DNA from: Amycolatopsis alkalitolerans
GTDB lineage: Bacteria; Actinomycetota; Actinomycetes; Mycobacteriales; Pseudonocardiaceae
Reading direction: 5' to 3'
DNA length: 64,000 nt
Assembly: GCF_006152065.1 (NCBI RefSeq)
Contig: NZ_VDFW01000011.1
Span: forward strand, 1 to 64,000
The notes beneath the pieces are model-generated. The model was not told the DNA's origin, ran no database searches, and saw nothing but the letters and a program-made list of their open reading frames with translations. How positions within the stretch are numbered: the first letter of the stretch is position 1; the number at the start of each line of letters is the position of its first letter. The position numbers and the translations under genes were made by a program. Shown here one piece after another: positions 1-8,433 of the stretch.

Positions 1-80
1 CAACCGCCCAGCCACCACCACCATCGACATCCAGCCGATCTTGACAACACCGCCGCCGACCTAACTGAACGGCTTTGGGC

Positions 81-374
81 CTAGGGCAGGTAGCGGTCGA
101 TCCGCCGCAGCAGGGCACCGAGCAGCCCACGGCGATGCCAGCCTTTGCGGATCACCAGGTCGCGGCCCGCGTCGATGCCCCCGCGGAGGCGGGCCGACGG
201 ACCGGGATGCCGGCTGTCGTGGCGTTGCCGCGCGCGCCGTTGGAGCCAGCGGGCGCACTCGAGGCAGACACCGACTTCGGGATGTGAGCCGAGGCGGACG
301 AGTTCGGTCTCGGGCTTGTCGCGGCCACAGCACCAGCAGAAGGGTTCGGTGTCCTGCGCGCTCCGTGGGGTCAT
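81..374 (-). CDS. small CxxC zinc-ribbon protein, hypothetical
   Basis: 97-residue basic protein. Two Cys pairs (CWCC near residue 13 and CLEC near residue 37) about 23 residues apart look like a zinc ribbon. The C-terminal half is rich in Arg and Gly with no recognisable domain. The start at 374 places the Cys pairs near the N-terminus; a start at 419 adds 15 residues. It lies tail-to-tail with nothing and 69 bp from the XRE regulator transcribed in the same direction. I do not recognise the family, so function is unassigned; nucleic-acid or protein binding would be a guess. Confidence 0.55.
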   Translation of the reverse strand: MTPRSAQDTEPFCWCCGRDKPETELVRLGSHPEVGVCLECARWLQRRARQRHDSRHPGPSARLRGGIDAGRDLVIRKGWHRRGLLGALLRRIDRYLP

Positions 375-443
375 GATCGATCCGCTTCTGTCCGGGAGCC
401 GTGTCGAGGGCCACCGCATGGGGCCCTCCGGGCGGTGACGGCC

Positions 444-1037
444 TCAGCGCGAGCCGGGCCGGTAGCGGGCCTTGATGTGGAAGCGCTCGCCCTGGGGCCC
501 GAAGATACTCAGGAACTCCACCGCGTGGGCGTCGGCGTTGCCGAACCAGTGCGGGAGGTGGGTGTCGAACTCGGCGACCTCCCCGGCGGTGAGGACGAAG
601 TCCTGGTCGCCGAGGATCATCCGTAGCCGTCCATTGAGGATGTACAGCCAGTGGTATCCCTCGTGCGAGCGGGGATCCGGCTCGAGACAGTCCGTCCGTC
701 CGGCGGGGAGGATCTGCTTGAACACCTGCAGCCCGCCGGGGGTGCGGCTCAGCGGGATGACGGTCATGCCGTGGTGGTTGACCGGGCGCGGATACACCCG
801 CGGGTCACCGCTGGGCGGGGCGTCGACCAGTTCGTCGAGCGGCACGCGGTAGGCCCTGGCCAGGGGGAGCAGGAGCTCCAGGCCCGGCTTGCGCTGCCCG
901 GACTCCAGCCGGGACAGCGTGCTGACCGGAATGCCGGTGGTCTCCGACAGCGCGGTGAGGGTGGCTCCGCTGCGGCGGCGCAACTCGCGGAGCCGGGGCC
1001 CGACCGCGGCCAGCACGGCGTCGAACTCTTCGCTCAT
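444..1037 (-). CDS. XRE-family transcriptional regulator with C-terminal cupin
   Basis: 197 residues. An XRE helix-turn-helix spans roughly residues 10-65 (RLRELRRRSGATLTALSETT, then STLSRLESGQRKP). A cupin follows at about 110-190, with an H-x-x-x-x-W-L-Y-I-L-x-G strand and a later H-W-F-G. Proteins of this XRE-cupin class usually bind a small metabolite in the cupin and control an adjacent catabolic or transport operon. It is divergent from the NCS1 permease/5-oxoprolinase genes across a 241-bp spacer, so those genes are its most likely target (inference). The start at 1037 was chosen because the HTH follows at the usual distance; the upstream extension to 1133 has no domain. Confidence 0.85.
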   Translation of the reverse strand: MSEEFDAVLAAVGPRLRELRRRSGATLTALSETTGIPVSTLSRLESGQRKPGLELLLPLARAYRVPLDELVDAPPSGDPRVYPRPVNHHGMTVIPLSRTPGGLQVFKQILPAGRTDCLEPDPRSHEGYHWLYILNGRLRMILGDQDFVLTAGEVAEFDTHLPHWFGNADAHAVEFLSIFGPQGERFHIKARYRPGSR

Positions 1038-1278
1038 GCCTCCATGGTGCATGCGGTTTCCGCAAAGCGCTTTGCCAGCTCCTCGCGCCGGGCCCAACGA
1101 TTCAGTCTCGCCGAACGGCGGGGGCACCCGCACTGTGCACGGGCACAGTTTCGCGGACCGTTGGCTGACAGGTCATCTCTTGTTCGCCGTATTCGCTGGT
1201 GGTGAACTTTCCGACCAATGACAGCAGCCGGACGGGCGTGGCGACGCGGGCACGTCTGGAGACCCAGCGGAGGTGGGT

Positions 1279-2955
1279 ATGACCAGCACACCCGACGGTG
1301 CGGGAACCAGGCCGGTGAAGGCAGCCCTGATCCCCAGAGGGGCGCAGGCCCGGCGCGAGGCGGCCGAGGACTACGCCCTGCGCAAGGTGCCCGCGCACTG
1401 GAAGCGGCCGGCGTTCAGTTTCGCCATGTCGCTGAGCGGGCTGACCTCGTCGGTGTTCTTCCTGGCACTCGGCGGGCAGTTGACGCTGACCTTCGGCTTC
1501 CCCGCGGCGATGACGGCGTTCGCCGTGGGCACCGTGCTCGGCTGGCTCGGCTCCGCGGTGATCGCGCGGGTGACCGCGATGACCGGCCTCGACCTCGACC
1601 TGATCACCCGCGGCAGCGGATTCGGCTTCCTCGGATCCGCCGTCACGTCACTCATCTACGCCGTGAACTGGATGATGTACGCGGCGATCGAGGCGGCCTA
1701 CCTCGGGACCGCGCTGCACACGGAATGGCCCGCGGTGCCGGCCCCGGTGTGGTTCCTCATCACCGCGTTCGTGTCCGTGCCGATCTGCTGGTACGGCTTC
1801 ACCCAGAACGACTTCGTGCAGCGCTGGCTCGGCCCGGTGTTCCTGGTGGGCCTGGGCTGGCTGGTGATCGCCGCGGTGGGGCATTCGGACCTGTCGCCGT
1901 CGTTCTCGCAACCGGGCTTCACCGCAGCCGGGTTCTTCGGCGCACTCGGCGCGCTCCTGCCGAACGTCGTCATCCAGATCCTCGGCACCGGTGACTTCTC
2001 GCGGTTCATCCGCAAGACGGAGGTCAAGCGCGCGATGGTGGTGGGCCCGTTCGTGGTGATCGCCGCCGTGTACCTGGTGTCGTTCCCGCTCGGCGCCGTG
2101 CTCGCGCTCTACACCGGCAGCGACAACCCGGGCAGCTACATCACCGGGGTCCTCGGCCTCTTCGGCGTGCTCTGGGTCGCGGCCACCCAGTTGCGGATCA
2201 ACAACATGAACTTCTACAGCGGTTCGCTGGCGCTGGCCAACTTCGCCTCCCGGATCCTGCACTGGGTGCCGGGGCGCCGGTTCTGGGTCATGTTCGTCGG
2301 GGTGGTGGCCTTCGCCGGCGCCCTGCTGCACGTCGAGGAGCACCTGATCGCGGTGGTGTCGTTCATGGGCATCTTCTGCCTGGCCTGGCTGGGTGTGCTG
2401 CTCGCCGACATCCTGGTCATCAAGCCGAAACTGCGGGTACCGCCGGCCCATATCGAGCACCGCCGCGGCTACCTGGCCAACTGGGGTCTCCCCGCGCTGG
2501 GCAGCCTGTTGCTCGGGGCGCTCGTGGGCGCCATCCTGTCGATGGCCGCGATCCCGGACGCCGTCGTGGGCTCGATCCTCGGTGACGCGCTCGCGCTGGC
2601 GATCGGCTTCGGCGGCCCGATCGTCGTCGAGCTCGCCGGGAAGGGGCGGTTCAAGCGCCTGGCCCGCGACCCGGATCCGGACTGGCTGGACGACTTCTCG
2701 CGTGACGACGACCAGATGGAGGCCGCGGAGAACATGCTCGCGTGCGGCAAATGCGGGGAGCGGGTCATGCGGCAGGACATGGTGACCTGCCCGGTGACCG
2801 ACACGCACGTGCTGTGCTCGGTGTGCTGCGCCGCGCACCGCACCTGCGGCGAACGCTGCAAGACCGAGGCGTTCACCCCCTCCGACGCCGACATCCGGCG
2901 GCATCTCGAAGTGATCGCCGTCCGCCATCCGGCGACACCGGTGGAACCGACATGA
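1279..2955 (+). CDS. NCS1-family cytosine/purine-type permease with Cys-rich C-terminal tail
   Basis: 558-residue membrane protein with about 12 hydrophobic segments up to about residue 450, in the pattern of nucleobase:cation symporter-1 permeases (cytosine, allantoin, hydantoin transporters). The start follows a GGAGGTGG ribosome site. After the last membrane segment comes a cytoplasmic tail with C489, C492, C504, C513, C516, C517, C523 and C527, spaced like a zinc-binding module; standard NCS1 permeases do not have this. The stop overlaps the start of pxpB, so it is translationally coupled to the 5-oxoprolinase genes. I infer uptake of a lactam or cyclic amide such as 5-oxoproline; substrate is not visible from sequence. 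Confidence 0.85.
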   Translation: MTSTPDGAGTRPVKAALIPRGAQARREAAEDYALRKVPAHWKRPAFSFAMSLSGLTSSVFFLALGGQLTLTFGFPAAMTAFAVGTVLGWLGSAVIARVTAMTGLDLDLITRGSGFGFLGSAVTSLIYAVNWMMYAAIEAAYLGTALHTEWPAVPAPVWFLITAFVSVPICWYGFTQNDFVQRWLGPVFLVGLGWLVIAAVGHSDLSPSFSQPGFTAAGFFGALGALLPNVVIQILGTGDFSRFIRKTEVKRAMVVGPFVVIAAVYLVSFPLGAVLALYTGSDNPGSYITGVLGLFGVLWVAATQLRINNMNFYSGSLALANFASRILHWVPGRRFWVMFVGVVAFAGALLHVEEHLIAVVSFMGIFCLAWLGVLLADILVIKPKLRVPPAHIEHRRGYLANWGLPALGSLLLGALVGAILSMAAIPDAVVGSILGDALALAIGFGGPIVVELAGKGRFKRLARDPDPDWLDDFSRDDDQMEAAENMLACGKCGERVMRQDMVTCPVTDTHVLCSVCCAAHRTCGERCKTEAFTPSDADIRRHLEVIAVRHPATPVEPT

Positions 2956-3752
2956 CGGAGATCGTGTTCCGCTCGCTGGGCGATCTCGAACTGTGCGTCG
3001 AGTTCGGCGACCGGATCGATCTGGCGCTGAACTTCCGGGTGCTCGCGCTCGACCGGGCACTCAAGGACGCGAAGGTGCCCGGCATGCGCGAAACGGTGCC
3101 CACGCACCGGTCGCTCGGGGTGGTCTACGACCCGGTGCTGATCCGCCGCCGCGATCTCGAGCGCGTGCTCACCGATCTGGTCACAGATCTCGTCGAGCTC
3201 ACGGAGTTCCCGTCGAGGTTGGTCACGATCCCGGTCTGGTACGACGATCCGTGGTCGCGGGAATGCGCGCGGGCACACGGTGTGGGCAACAACATCGACT
3301 ACCTGGCCGAGGTCAACGGCGTGCCGCGCGAGGAGGTCGTCGCGCGGCACGCCGGGGTGCTGCACTGGGTGTCGGCCGTGGGTTTCCAGCCCAGCACCTA
3401 CCAGGCGGTGCCGCTGGGCGAGATGGGGCTGACCGGCCCGAAGTACGAACGCCCGCGCAAGTGGACCGACCCCGGCATCGTCTGCCTGGCCGGCACCATC
3501 ACCTCCTACTACCCGGTGCGCAGCCCCGGCGGCTACCAGCTGCTCGGCCGGACGCCGATCGACCTCTTCGATCCGTCGCGCCGCAACGCCGCGTTCGCGG
3601 ACGGGCCGGTGCTGCCCCGGGTGGGGGACCGGCACCGGTACGTGCCGATCAGCGGCGAGGAGTACGAGGAGATCCGGGCCGCGGTCGTGTCCGGGCGCTA
3701 CGAGTACCAGATCGAGGCCGGGGTGCACCGGTTGGCGGCCGCCGATGCGTGA
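2952..3752 (+). CDS. pxpB: 5-oxoprolinase subunit PxpB (KipI-like)
   Basis: 266 residues, related to PxpB/allophanate hydrolase subunit 1, which works with PxpC and PxpA to open 5-oxoproline to glutamate using ATP. The C-terminal segment ending in S-P-G-G-Y-Q-L-L-G-R-T-P-I-D-L-F-D-P is the recognisable family signature. The loop that normally reads G-F-x-P-G-F-P-Y is here GFQPSTYQAVPLGEMGLTGP, and the N-terminal part is longer than usual, so this is a divergent member and may act on another cyclic amide. ATG overlaps the permease stop (ATGA). It overlaps pxpC by 8 bp. Confidence 0.8.
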   Translation: MTEIVFRSLGDLELCVEFGDRIDLALNFRVLALDRALKDAKVPGMRETVPTHRSLGVVYDPVLIRRRDLERVLTDLVTDLVELTEFPSRLVTIPVWYDDPWSRECARAHGVGNNIDYLAEVNGVPREEVVARHAGVLHWVSAVGFQPSTYQAVPLGEMGLTGPKYERPRKWTDPGIVCLAGTITSYYPVRSPGGYQLLGRTPIDLFDPSRRNAAFADGPVLPRVGDRHRYVPISGEEYEEIRAAVVSGRYEYQIEAGVHRLAAADA

Positions 3753-4770
3753 GCGCAATGTGCTCGAAGTACTCGATCCCGGGCTGCAGACGACGATCCA
3801 GGACCTGGGCAGGCCGGGCTACCTGGCCGACGGGATCCCGCCGTCCGGCGCGTTCGACGCGTCCGCGCTGAAGCTCGCGAACCTGCTGGTGGGCAACGAG
3901 GTCGGGGACCACGTGCTGGTCGGCGCGGAAACCGGCGCGGCCGGGCTGGAGATCCTGCTCGCCGGGCCGAGGCTGCGCGTGCTGGGCAGCACGGTCGTCG
4001 CGGTCACCGGCGCCGACCTCCAGCCGACGCTCAACGGCGAGCCGATTCCACTGTGGACATCGGTCGCGGTGCACGCGGCCGACGAGATCGCGTTCGGCGC
4101 GCCCCGCGCCGGAGCCCGGGCGTACCTGGCCGTCGCCGGGGGCCTGGCCGTGGAGCCGGTGCTCGGAAGCCGGTCCACCAATGTCCGGGCCGGCATCGGC
4201 GGTCTCGGCGGGCGCGGCCTGCAGGCACGCGATGTGCTCGCCGCCTACGAACCGGGCCGCCGGCTCGAATACCTTGCCCGGCGGCGGATCCGGCCCGCGC
4301 TCGTGCCCGGCCACCGGGCACCGGCGTGCCTGCGGGTGGTGCTCGGCCCGCAGGACCACCTGTTCACCGAAGAGAGTGTGGAAACCTTCCTGACCACCGA
4401 GTGGCGGCTGTCTCCCACGTCCGACCGGATGGGCTGCCGCTTCGTCGGCCCCGCCCTGCATTTCCGGCCGCGCCCGGAACACCTTGTCGCGCAAGCGGGT
4501 TCCGATCCGTCGAACATCGTCGACGACTCGATCTGCATCGGTTCCATCCAGGTGCCGAGCGGGCTGGAGCCCATCGTGATGGGCGTGGACGGGCCGAGCC
4601 TCGGCGGGTACGCGAAGATAGCGACGGTGATCAGCCCGGATCTGGCGGTTCTCGCGCAGCTCAAACCGCATGACGTGACGACGTTCCGCGCGATCGATCC
4701 AGACGTTGCCCACGACGCCCATCTCGCCGCCCGCGCGGTGGGCTCTCCCGAGTACCTGGAGCCGCGATGA
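3745..4770 (+). CDS. pxpC: 5-oxoprolinase subunit PxpC (KipA-like)
   Basis: 341 residues, biotin-dependent carboxyltransferase-like fold (KipA/allophanate hydrolase subunit 2 C-terminal type). The N-terminus carries the family hallmark P-G-L-Q-T-T-I-Q-D-L-G-R-P-G-Y followed by P-x-S-G-A-F-D. Near residue 290 there is G-G-Y-A-K-I-A-T-V-I-S-P-D-L, also typical. It forms the ATP-dependent 5-oxoprolinase with PxpB and PxpA. Overlaps both neighbours by 8 and 4 bp, indicating an operon with fixed stoichiometry. Confidence 0.87.
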   Translation: MRERNVLEVLDPGLQTTIQDLGRPGYLADGIPPSGAFDASALKLANLLVGNEVGDHVLVGAETGAAGLEILLAGPRLRVLGSTVVAVTGADLQPTLNGEPIPLWTSVAVHAADEIAFGAPRAGARAYLAVAGGLAVEPVLGSRSTNVRAGIGGLGGRGLQARDVLAAYEPGRRLEYLARRRIRPALVPGHRAPACLRVVLGPQDHLFTEESVETFLTTEWRLSPTSDRMGCRFVGPALHFRPRPEHLVAQAGSDPSNIVDDSICIGSIQVPSGLEPIVMGVDGPSLGGYAKIATVISPDLAVLAQLKPHDVTTFRAIDPDVAHDAHLAARAVGSPEYLEPR

Positions 4771-5534
4771 CCTGGCGTGTCAACATCAATTCCGATATGG
4801 GCGAAGGCTTCGGCCGCTGGCAGCTCGGCCCGGACGAGGACCTGATCCCGCTCGTGCCGACGGTCAACATCGCGTGCGGTTTCCACGCCGGGGATCCGCG
4901 CATCATGCACCGGGTCACCAAGGCCGCGATCGCCGCCGGTGCCGATGTCGGCGCCCATGTGGCGCTGCCGGATCTGCGCGGGTTCGGCCGCCGCCCACTG
5001 GAGATCGCCGCGGAAGACCTGCTCGACGACATCCTGTACCAGATCGGCGCGCTGGACGCGTTCGTGCGGGCCGAGGGCGGCACGATGCGGCATGTCAAAC
5101 CGCACGGTTCGCTGTATGCCATGTGCGGACGCCGCGAGGAGTACGCCCGCGCGCTGCTGGAGGCCGTGTCGCGGTACGACCGGAGCCTGCTCGTGATCGT
5201 CGGCCAGGGCTGGCCGGAACGGCTCGCCGGTGAGTACGGGCTCACGGTCCGGCACGAGGGCTACGTGGACCTCGACTACCAGCCCGACGGTTTTCCCGTG
5301 GTGGAACCGATGAAGCAGCCGCGCGACGCCGAAGACGTGGCGCGCCGGGCGATCCGGCTCGTCACCGAACACGCCGCGACCGCGGTCGACGGATCGTCGC
5401 TGCGGGTGGACACGCCGACGCTGTGCCTGCACGGCGACATGCCTGGCGTCGTGGACGTCGCCGTGACGCTGCGAAAGCGCCTGGCCGAACACGACATCGA
5501 AGTGGTGGATCTCGCGACCGCGGTGGCCGGATAG
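4767..5534 (+). CDS. pxpA: 5-oxoprolinase subunit PxpA (LamB/YcsF family)
   Basis: 255 residues, close to the usual PxpA length. It starts with N-I-N-S-D-M-G-E-G-F-G, then V-N-I-A-C-G-F-H-A-G-D-P, the metal/substrate motifs of the LamB/YcsF family, and D-L-R-G-F-G-R-R. The motif usually written H-P-S-Y-P-D-L-x-G-F-G-R is V-A-L-P-D-L-R-G-F-G-R here, a small departure. Expected to complete the PxpABC ring-opening enzyme. It overlaps pxpC by ATGA and is the last gene of the tightly overlapped set; 79 bp separate it from the next gene. Confidence 0.88.
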   Translation: MTWRVNINSDMGEGFGRWQLGPDEDLIPLVPTVNIACGFHAGDPRIMHRVTKAAIAAGADVGAHVALPDLRGFGRRPLEIAAEDLLDDILYQIGALDAFVRAEGGTMRHVKPHGSLYAMCGRREEYARALLEAVSRYDRSLLVIVGQGWPERLAGEYGLTVRHEGYVDLDYQPDGFPVVEPMKQPRDAEDVARRAIRLVTEHAATAVDGSSLRVDTPTLCLHGDMPGVVDVAVTLRKRLAEHDIEVVDLATAVAG

Positions 5535-5613
5535 TGCTCGTGCACAATCCGGCCACCGGTCCCGTGATCCCCGCACATTGCCCGGGCCACGGCGGACCGA
5601 TTGACTCGCAGAC

Positions 5614-8433
5614 GTGAAGCCTTCCCAGATCCAGACCGTGCTGAGCGAGCACTACGGCCTTGACGCGGTGCGGCAAGAAGTTCTCGGCGGCGAAAGCGAT
5701 CACAACGTGCGCATCGTCACCGCGGACGGCGAGGAGTTCCTGCTCAAGGCGACGAAAGGGTCCACAGAGGACGTCGTGCTCCGGTGGCAGACCGACGTGC
5801 TGGCCCATCTGGCCGAGCGGGTGCCCCAGGTTCCCGTGTCGCGCCTCGTGCCCGCGCGCTCCGGCGACTCACTCGTGGCCTACGGCCCCTACGTCGTCCG
5901 GTTGCTGACCTGGCTGCCCGGGACACTGTTCGCCGAGGTCCCGCACCATCCTCCGGCACTGCTCACCGAACTGGGACAGGTCGCGGGCCGGCTGACTCTC
6001 GCGCTGGCCGATCTCCCGGTCCGCGACGGGATCACGTCGCACCACTGGGATGTCCGCAGGGCACGCGACGCCATCGAAACCGGGCTGCCCTTCGTCACGA
6101 ACGAGAACGACCGTGGCAATGTGGCACGGGTACTGAGCTGGTTCGACCGGTGTGCGGGCGAGTTCGGCGAGCTGCCAGCGGGCGTCGTCCACCACGACAT
6201 CAACGATTTCAACGTGCTCGCCGAGCCGGGCGACGGGGGAGAGTGGCGCCTGAGCGGAGTGCTCGACGTCGGCGACGCCCTGCACACGATCCGGGTCGCC
6301 GAGGTCGCGATCGCGGTGGCCTACGCCATGCTGCGCAAGGAAGACCCGCTCGCCGCCGCGGTCGCCGTCGTGGCCGGGTTCCATTCGGTGGTGCCGCTGA
6401 CGGAGTCCGAACTCGCGGTGATCTTCCCGCTCGCCGCCGCCCGGCTCTGCGTCAACGCCACGACGTGGACACGGCGTACCGCGGAGGCCGAAGACGGTTA
6501 CGGCCGGGCACGTATGCGGCACACCTGGCCCGCCGTGGCGCGCATCGTGCGCATCCACCCTGCCCTGGCCGAGGCCGCGTTCCGTGCGGCGTGTGGGTTT
6601 TCGCGGCCGGAATCGCCCCGGCCCCGCGCGGATTCTGCGGTGGTTTCCGGGCCGCTCACCGAAATCGACCTCACCCCCGCCAGTGACCTCTACGACGGGC
6701 TCGACTGGACCGAGCCGCACGCGGTGGCGCGGGCGACCGGCGCGCGGGGCTTCTCCCGGCACCTGAGCGCCTCTTTGCTGGCGGCCGAGCCACGATCCGG
6801 CGCGGCCGAGACCGTCCAGCTGGGCATCCGGCTTTTCCTGCCCGAGGGCGAGCCCCTGCGCGCGCCGCTGGCCGCCAAGGTCGAACGGACCGGGGAACAG
6901 TTGGTGTTGCGCCACCAGGATTTCTGGAGCATCTGGTGGGGAGTGGACAGTCCACTCGGGACCGGAGAGCGGGCCGAGCCCGGGGCGATCTTGGGTAAGG
7001 CCGGTGCGGATGTGCAGGTCCAGGTGGTGACGGCGCCGGCGTTCGTGGCCGAACCGCCGCCACGCCACGTGCGCCCCGCCGACGTTCCATTGTGGACTAT
7101 TCTGTCGCCCGATCCCGCTGCACTGCTGGGCGCCGCACCCGCCGGATCCGCCCGGAGGGACGTGCACGACATCGTTTCCGTGCGCCGGAGCCGGTTCGCC
7201 CGCTCCCAGCGCGCTTACTACCGGCGCCCGATGAACCTGGTGCGCGGGCGCGGGGTGTGGCTCTACGACGAGGACGGGTTCGGCTACCTCGACGCGATCA
7301 ACAACGTCACGCACGTCGGCCATGCCGAACCCCGGGTTTCCGCGGCGGCCGCCCGGCAGTTGGCCAAGCTCAACACGAACAGCCGGTTCGTCTACGAGGG
7401 CATCGCCGCGTACGCCGAACGCCTGTGCGCCACACTGCCGGACCCGCTCGAGGTCGCGTTCCTGGTCTGTACCGGCAGCGAGGCGAACGACCTCGCGCTG
7501 CGCATCGCGCGGCAGGTCACCGGCCGCACCGACGTGCTCGTGCTCGACGGCGCGTACCACGGCAACACCACCGCCGTGACCGGTATCAGCCCCAATCGCT
7601 ACAAGGGCCCTGGCGGCACCGGCGCCCCGCCCACCACGCACGAGGTGGTGCGCCCCGACCGTTACCGGGGTCCGTACGGCTACGACGATCCGGACGCGGG
7701 CGCGCGTTACGCGGCCGACGTGGCGGCGGTGGTGGCGGGCCTGGACAGCCCGCCGGCCGCGTTCATCGCCGAGTCGCTGATGGGCACCGCGGGCACGATC
7801 ATGCTGCCCGACGGGTACCTGCCCGCCGCGTTCTCCGCCGTGCGGGCGGCCGGCGGGCTGTGCATCTCCGACGAGGTCCAGGTCGGCGTCGGCCGGCTGG
7901 GGAGCGCGTTCTGGGGCTTCGAGACCCACGGTGTCGTACCGGACATCGTGACCATGGGCAAACCCCTCGGCAACGGCCATCCCATCGCCGCCGTGGTGAC
8001 GACGCGCGAGATCGCCGACGCGTTCGACACCGGTATGAAGTACTTCAACACCTTCGGCGGCAACCCGGTGTCGTGCGCGATCGGCCAGACGGTGCTGGAC
8101 ATCGTGCAGGGCGACGGGCTGCAGGAGCACGCCGCCGACGTCGGTGCCTACTTCCTGCGGACGCTTCACGAGCTACGGGAGCGGCACGCGGTGGTCGGCG
8201 ACGTCCGCGGGCAGGGTCTCTACCTCGGCATCGAACTGGTCCGCGACGGGCGGGAGCCGGCCACCGCCGAGGCCATGGCGGTGGCCGAGGCGATGAAGGA
8301 CCGTGGGGTGATCGTGTACCCGACCGGCGTCCACGACAATGTGCTCAAGATCAAGCCGCCCATGGTGTTCGACCGCGAGCATGTGACCCGGTTCGCCGAG
8401 ACGCTCGACGCCGTGCTGCTCAGTCTTCGGTGA
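5614..8433 (+). CDS. APH-type kinase / degenerate M23 / class-III aminotransferase fusion (phospho-lyase type)
   Basis: 939 residues in three parts. Residues about 20-300 are an aminoglycoside-phosphotransferase fold with the catalytic H-H-D-I-N-D-F-N-V-L near 195-204. Residues about 390-460 resemble an M23 (LytM) beta domain, but the positions of the zinc ligands are altered (Q402, R406, V444). Residues about 510-935 are a class-III PLP enzyme with G-S-E-A-N-D and the PLP lysine K783 in M-G-K-P-L-G-N-G. In animals a separate hydroxylysine kinase and PLP phospho-lyase degrade 5-hydroxylysine, and ethanolamine-phosphate phospho-lyase is related; fusions of these parts occur in bacteria. A kinase-then-eliminase on an amino alcohol is the likely activity; substrate unknown. 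GTG start; it overlaps the PucR gene tail-to-tail. Confidence 0.82.
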   Translation: MKPSQIQTVLSEHYGLDAVRQEVLGGESDHNVRIVTADGEEFLLKATKGSTEDVVLRWQTDVLAHLAERVPQVPVSRLVPARSGDSLVAYGPYVVRLLTWLPGTLFAEVPHHPPALLTELGQVAGRLTLALADLPVRDGITSHHWDVRRARDAIETGLPFVTNENDRGNVARVLSWFDRCAGEFGELPAGVVHHDINDFNVLAEPGDGGEWRLSGVLDVGDALHTIRVAEVAIAVAYAMLRKEDPLAAAVAVVAGFHSVVPLTESELAVIFPLAAARLCVNATTWTRRTAEAEDGYGRARMRHTWPAVARIVRIHPALAEAAFRAACGFSRPESPRPRADSAVVSGPLTEIDLTPASDLYDGLDWTEPHAVARATGARGFSRHLSASLLAAEPRSGAAETVQLGIRLFLPEGEPLRAPLAAKVERTGEQLVLRHQDFWSIWWGVDSPLGTGERAEPGAILGKAGADVQVQVVTAPAFVAEPPPRHVRPADVPLWTILSPDPAALLGAAPAGSARRDVHDIVSVRRSRFARSQRAYYRRPMNLVRGRGVWLYDEDGFGYLDAINNVTHVGHAEPRVSAAAARQLAKLNTNSRFVYEGIAAYAERLCATLPDPLEVAFLVCTGSEANDLALRIARQVTGRTDVLVLDGAYHGNTTAVTGISPNRYKGPGGTGAPPTTHEVVRPDRYRGPYGYDDPDAGARYAADVAAVVAGLDSPPAAFIAESLMGTAGTIMLPDGYLPAAFSAVRAAGGLCISDEVQVGVGRLGSAFWGFETHGVVPDIVTMGKPLGNGHPIAAVVTTREIADAFDTGMKYFNTFGGNPVSCAIGQTVLDIVQGDGLQEHAADVGAYFLRTLHELRERHAVVGDVRGQGLYLGIELVRDGREPATAEAMAVAEAMKDRGVIVYPTGVHDNVLKIKPPMVFDREHVTRFAETLDAVLLSLR

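Noticed and set aside
2-64. Open frame at the left edge that could be the 3' end of a gene
   Set aside because: Only about 20 codons, rich in Thr and Pro, with no recognisable family; cannot be supported from this window.
5869-8169. 766-codon open frame antisense to the kinase/aminotransferase gene
   Set aside because: Composition of a shadow frame and the sense gene has clear catalytic motifs.
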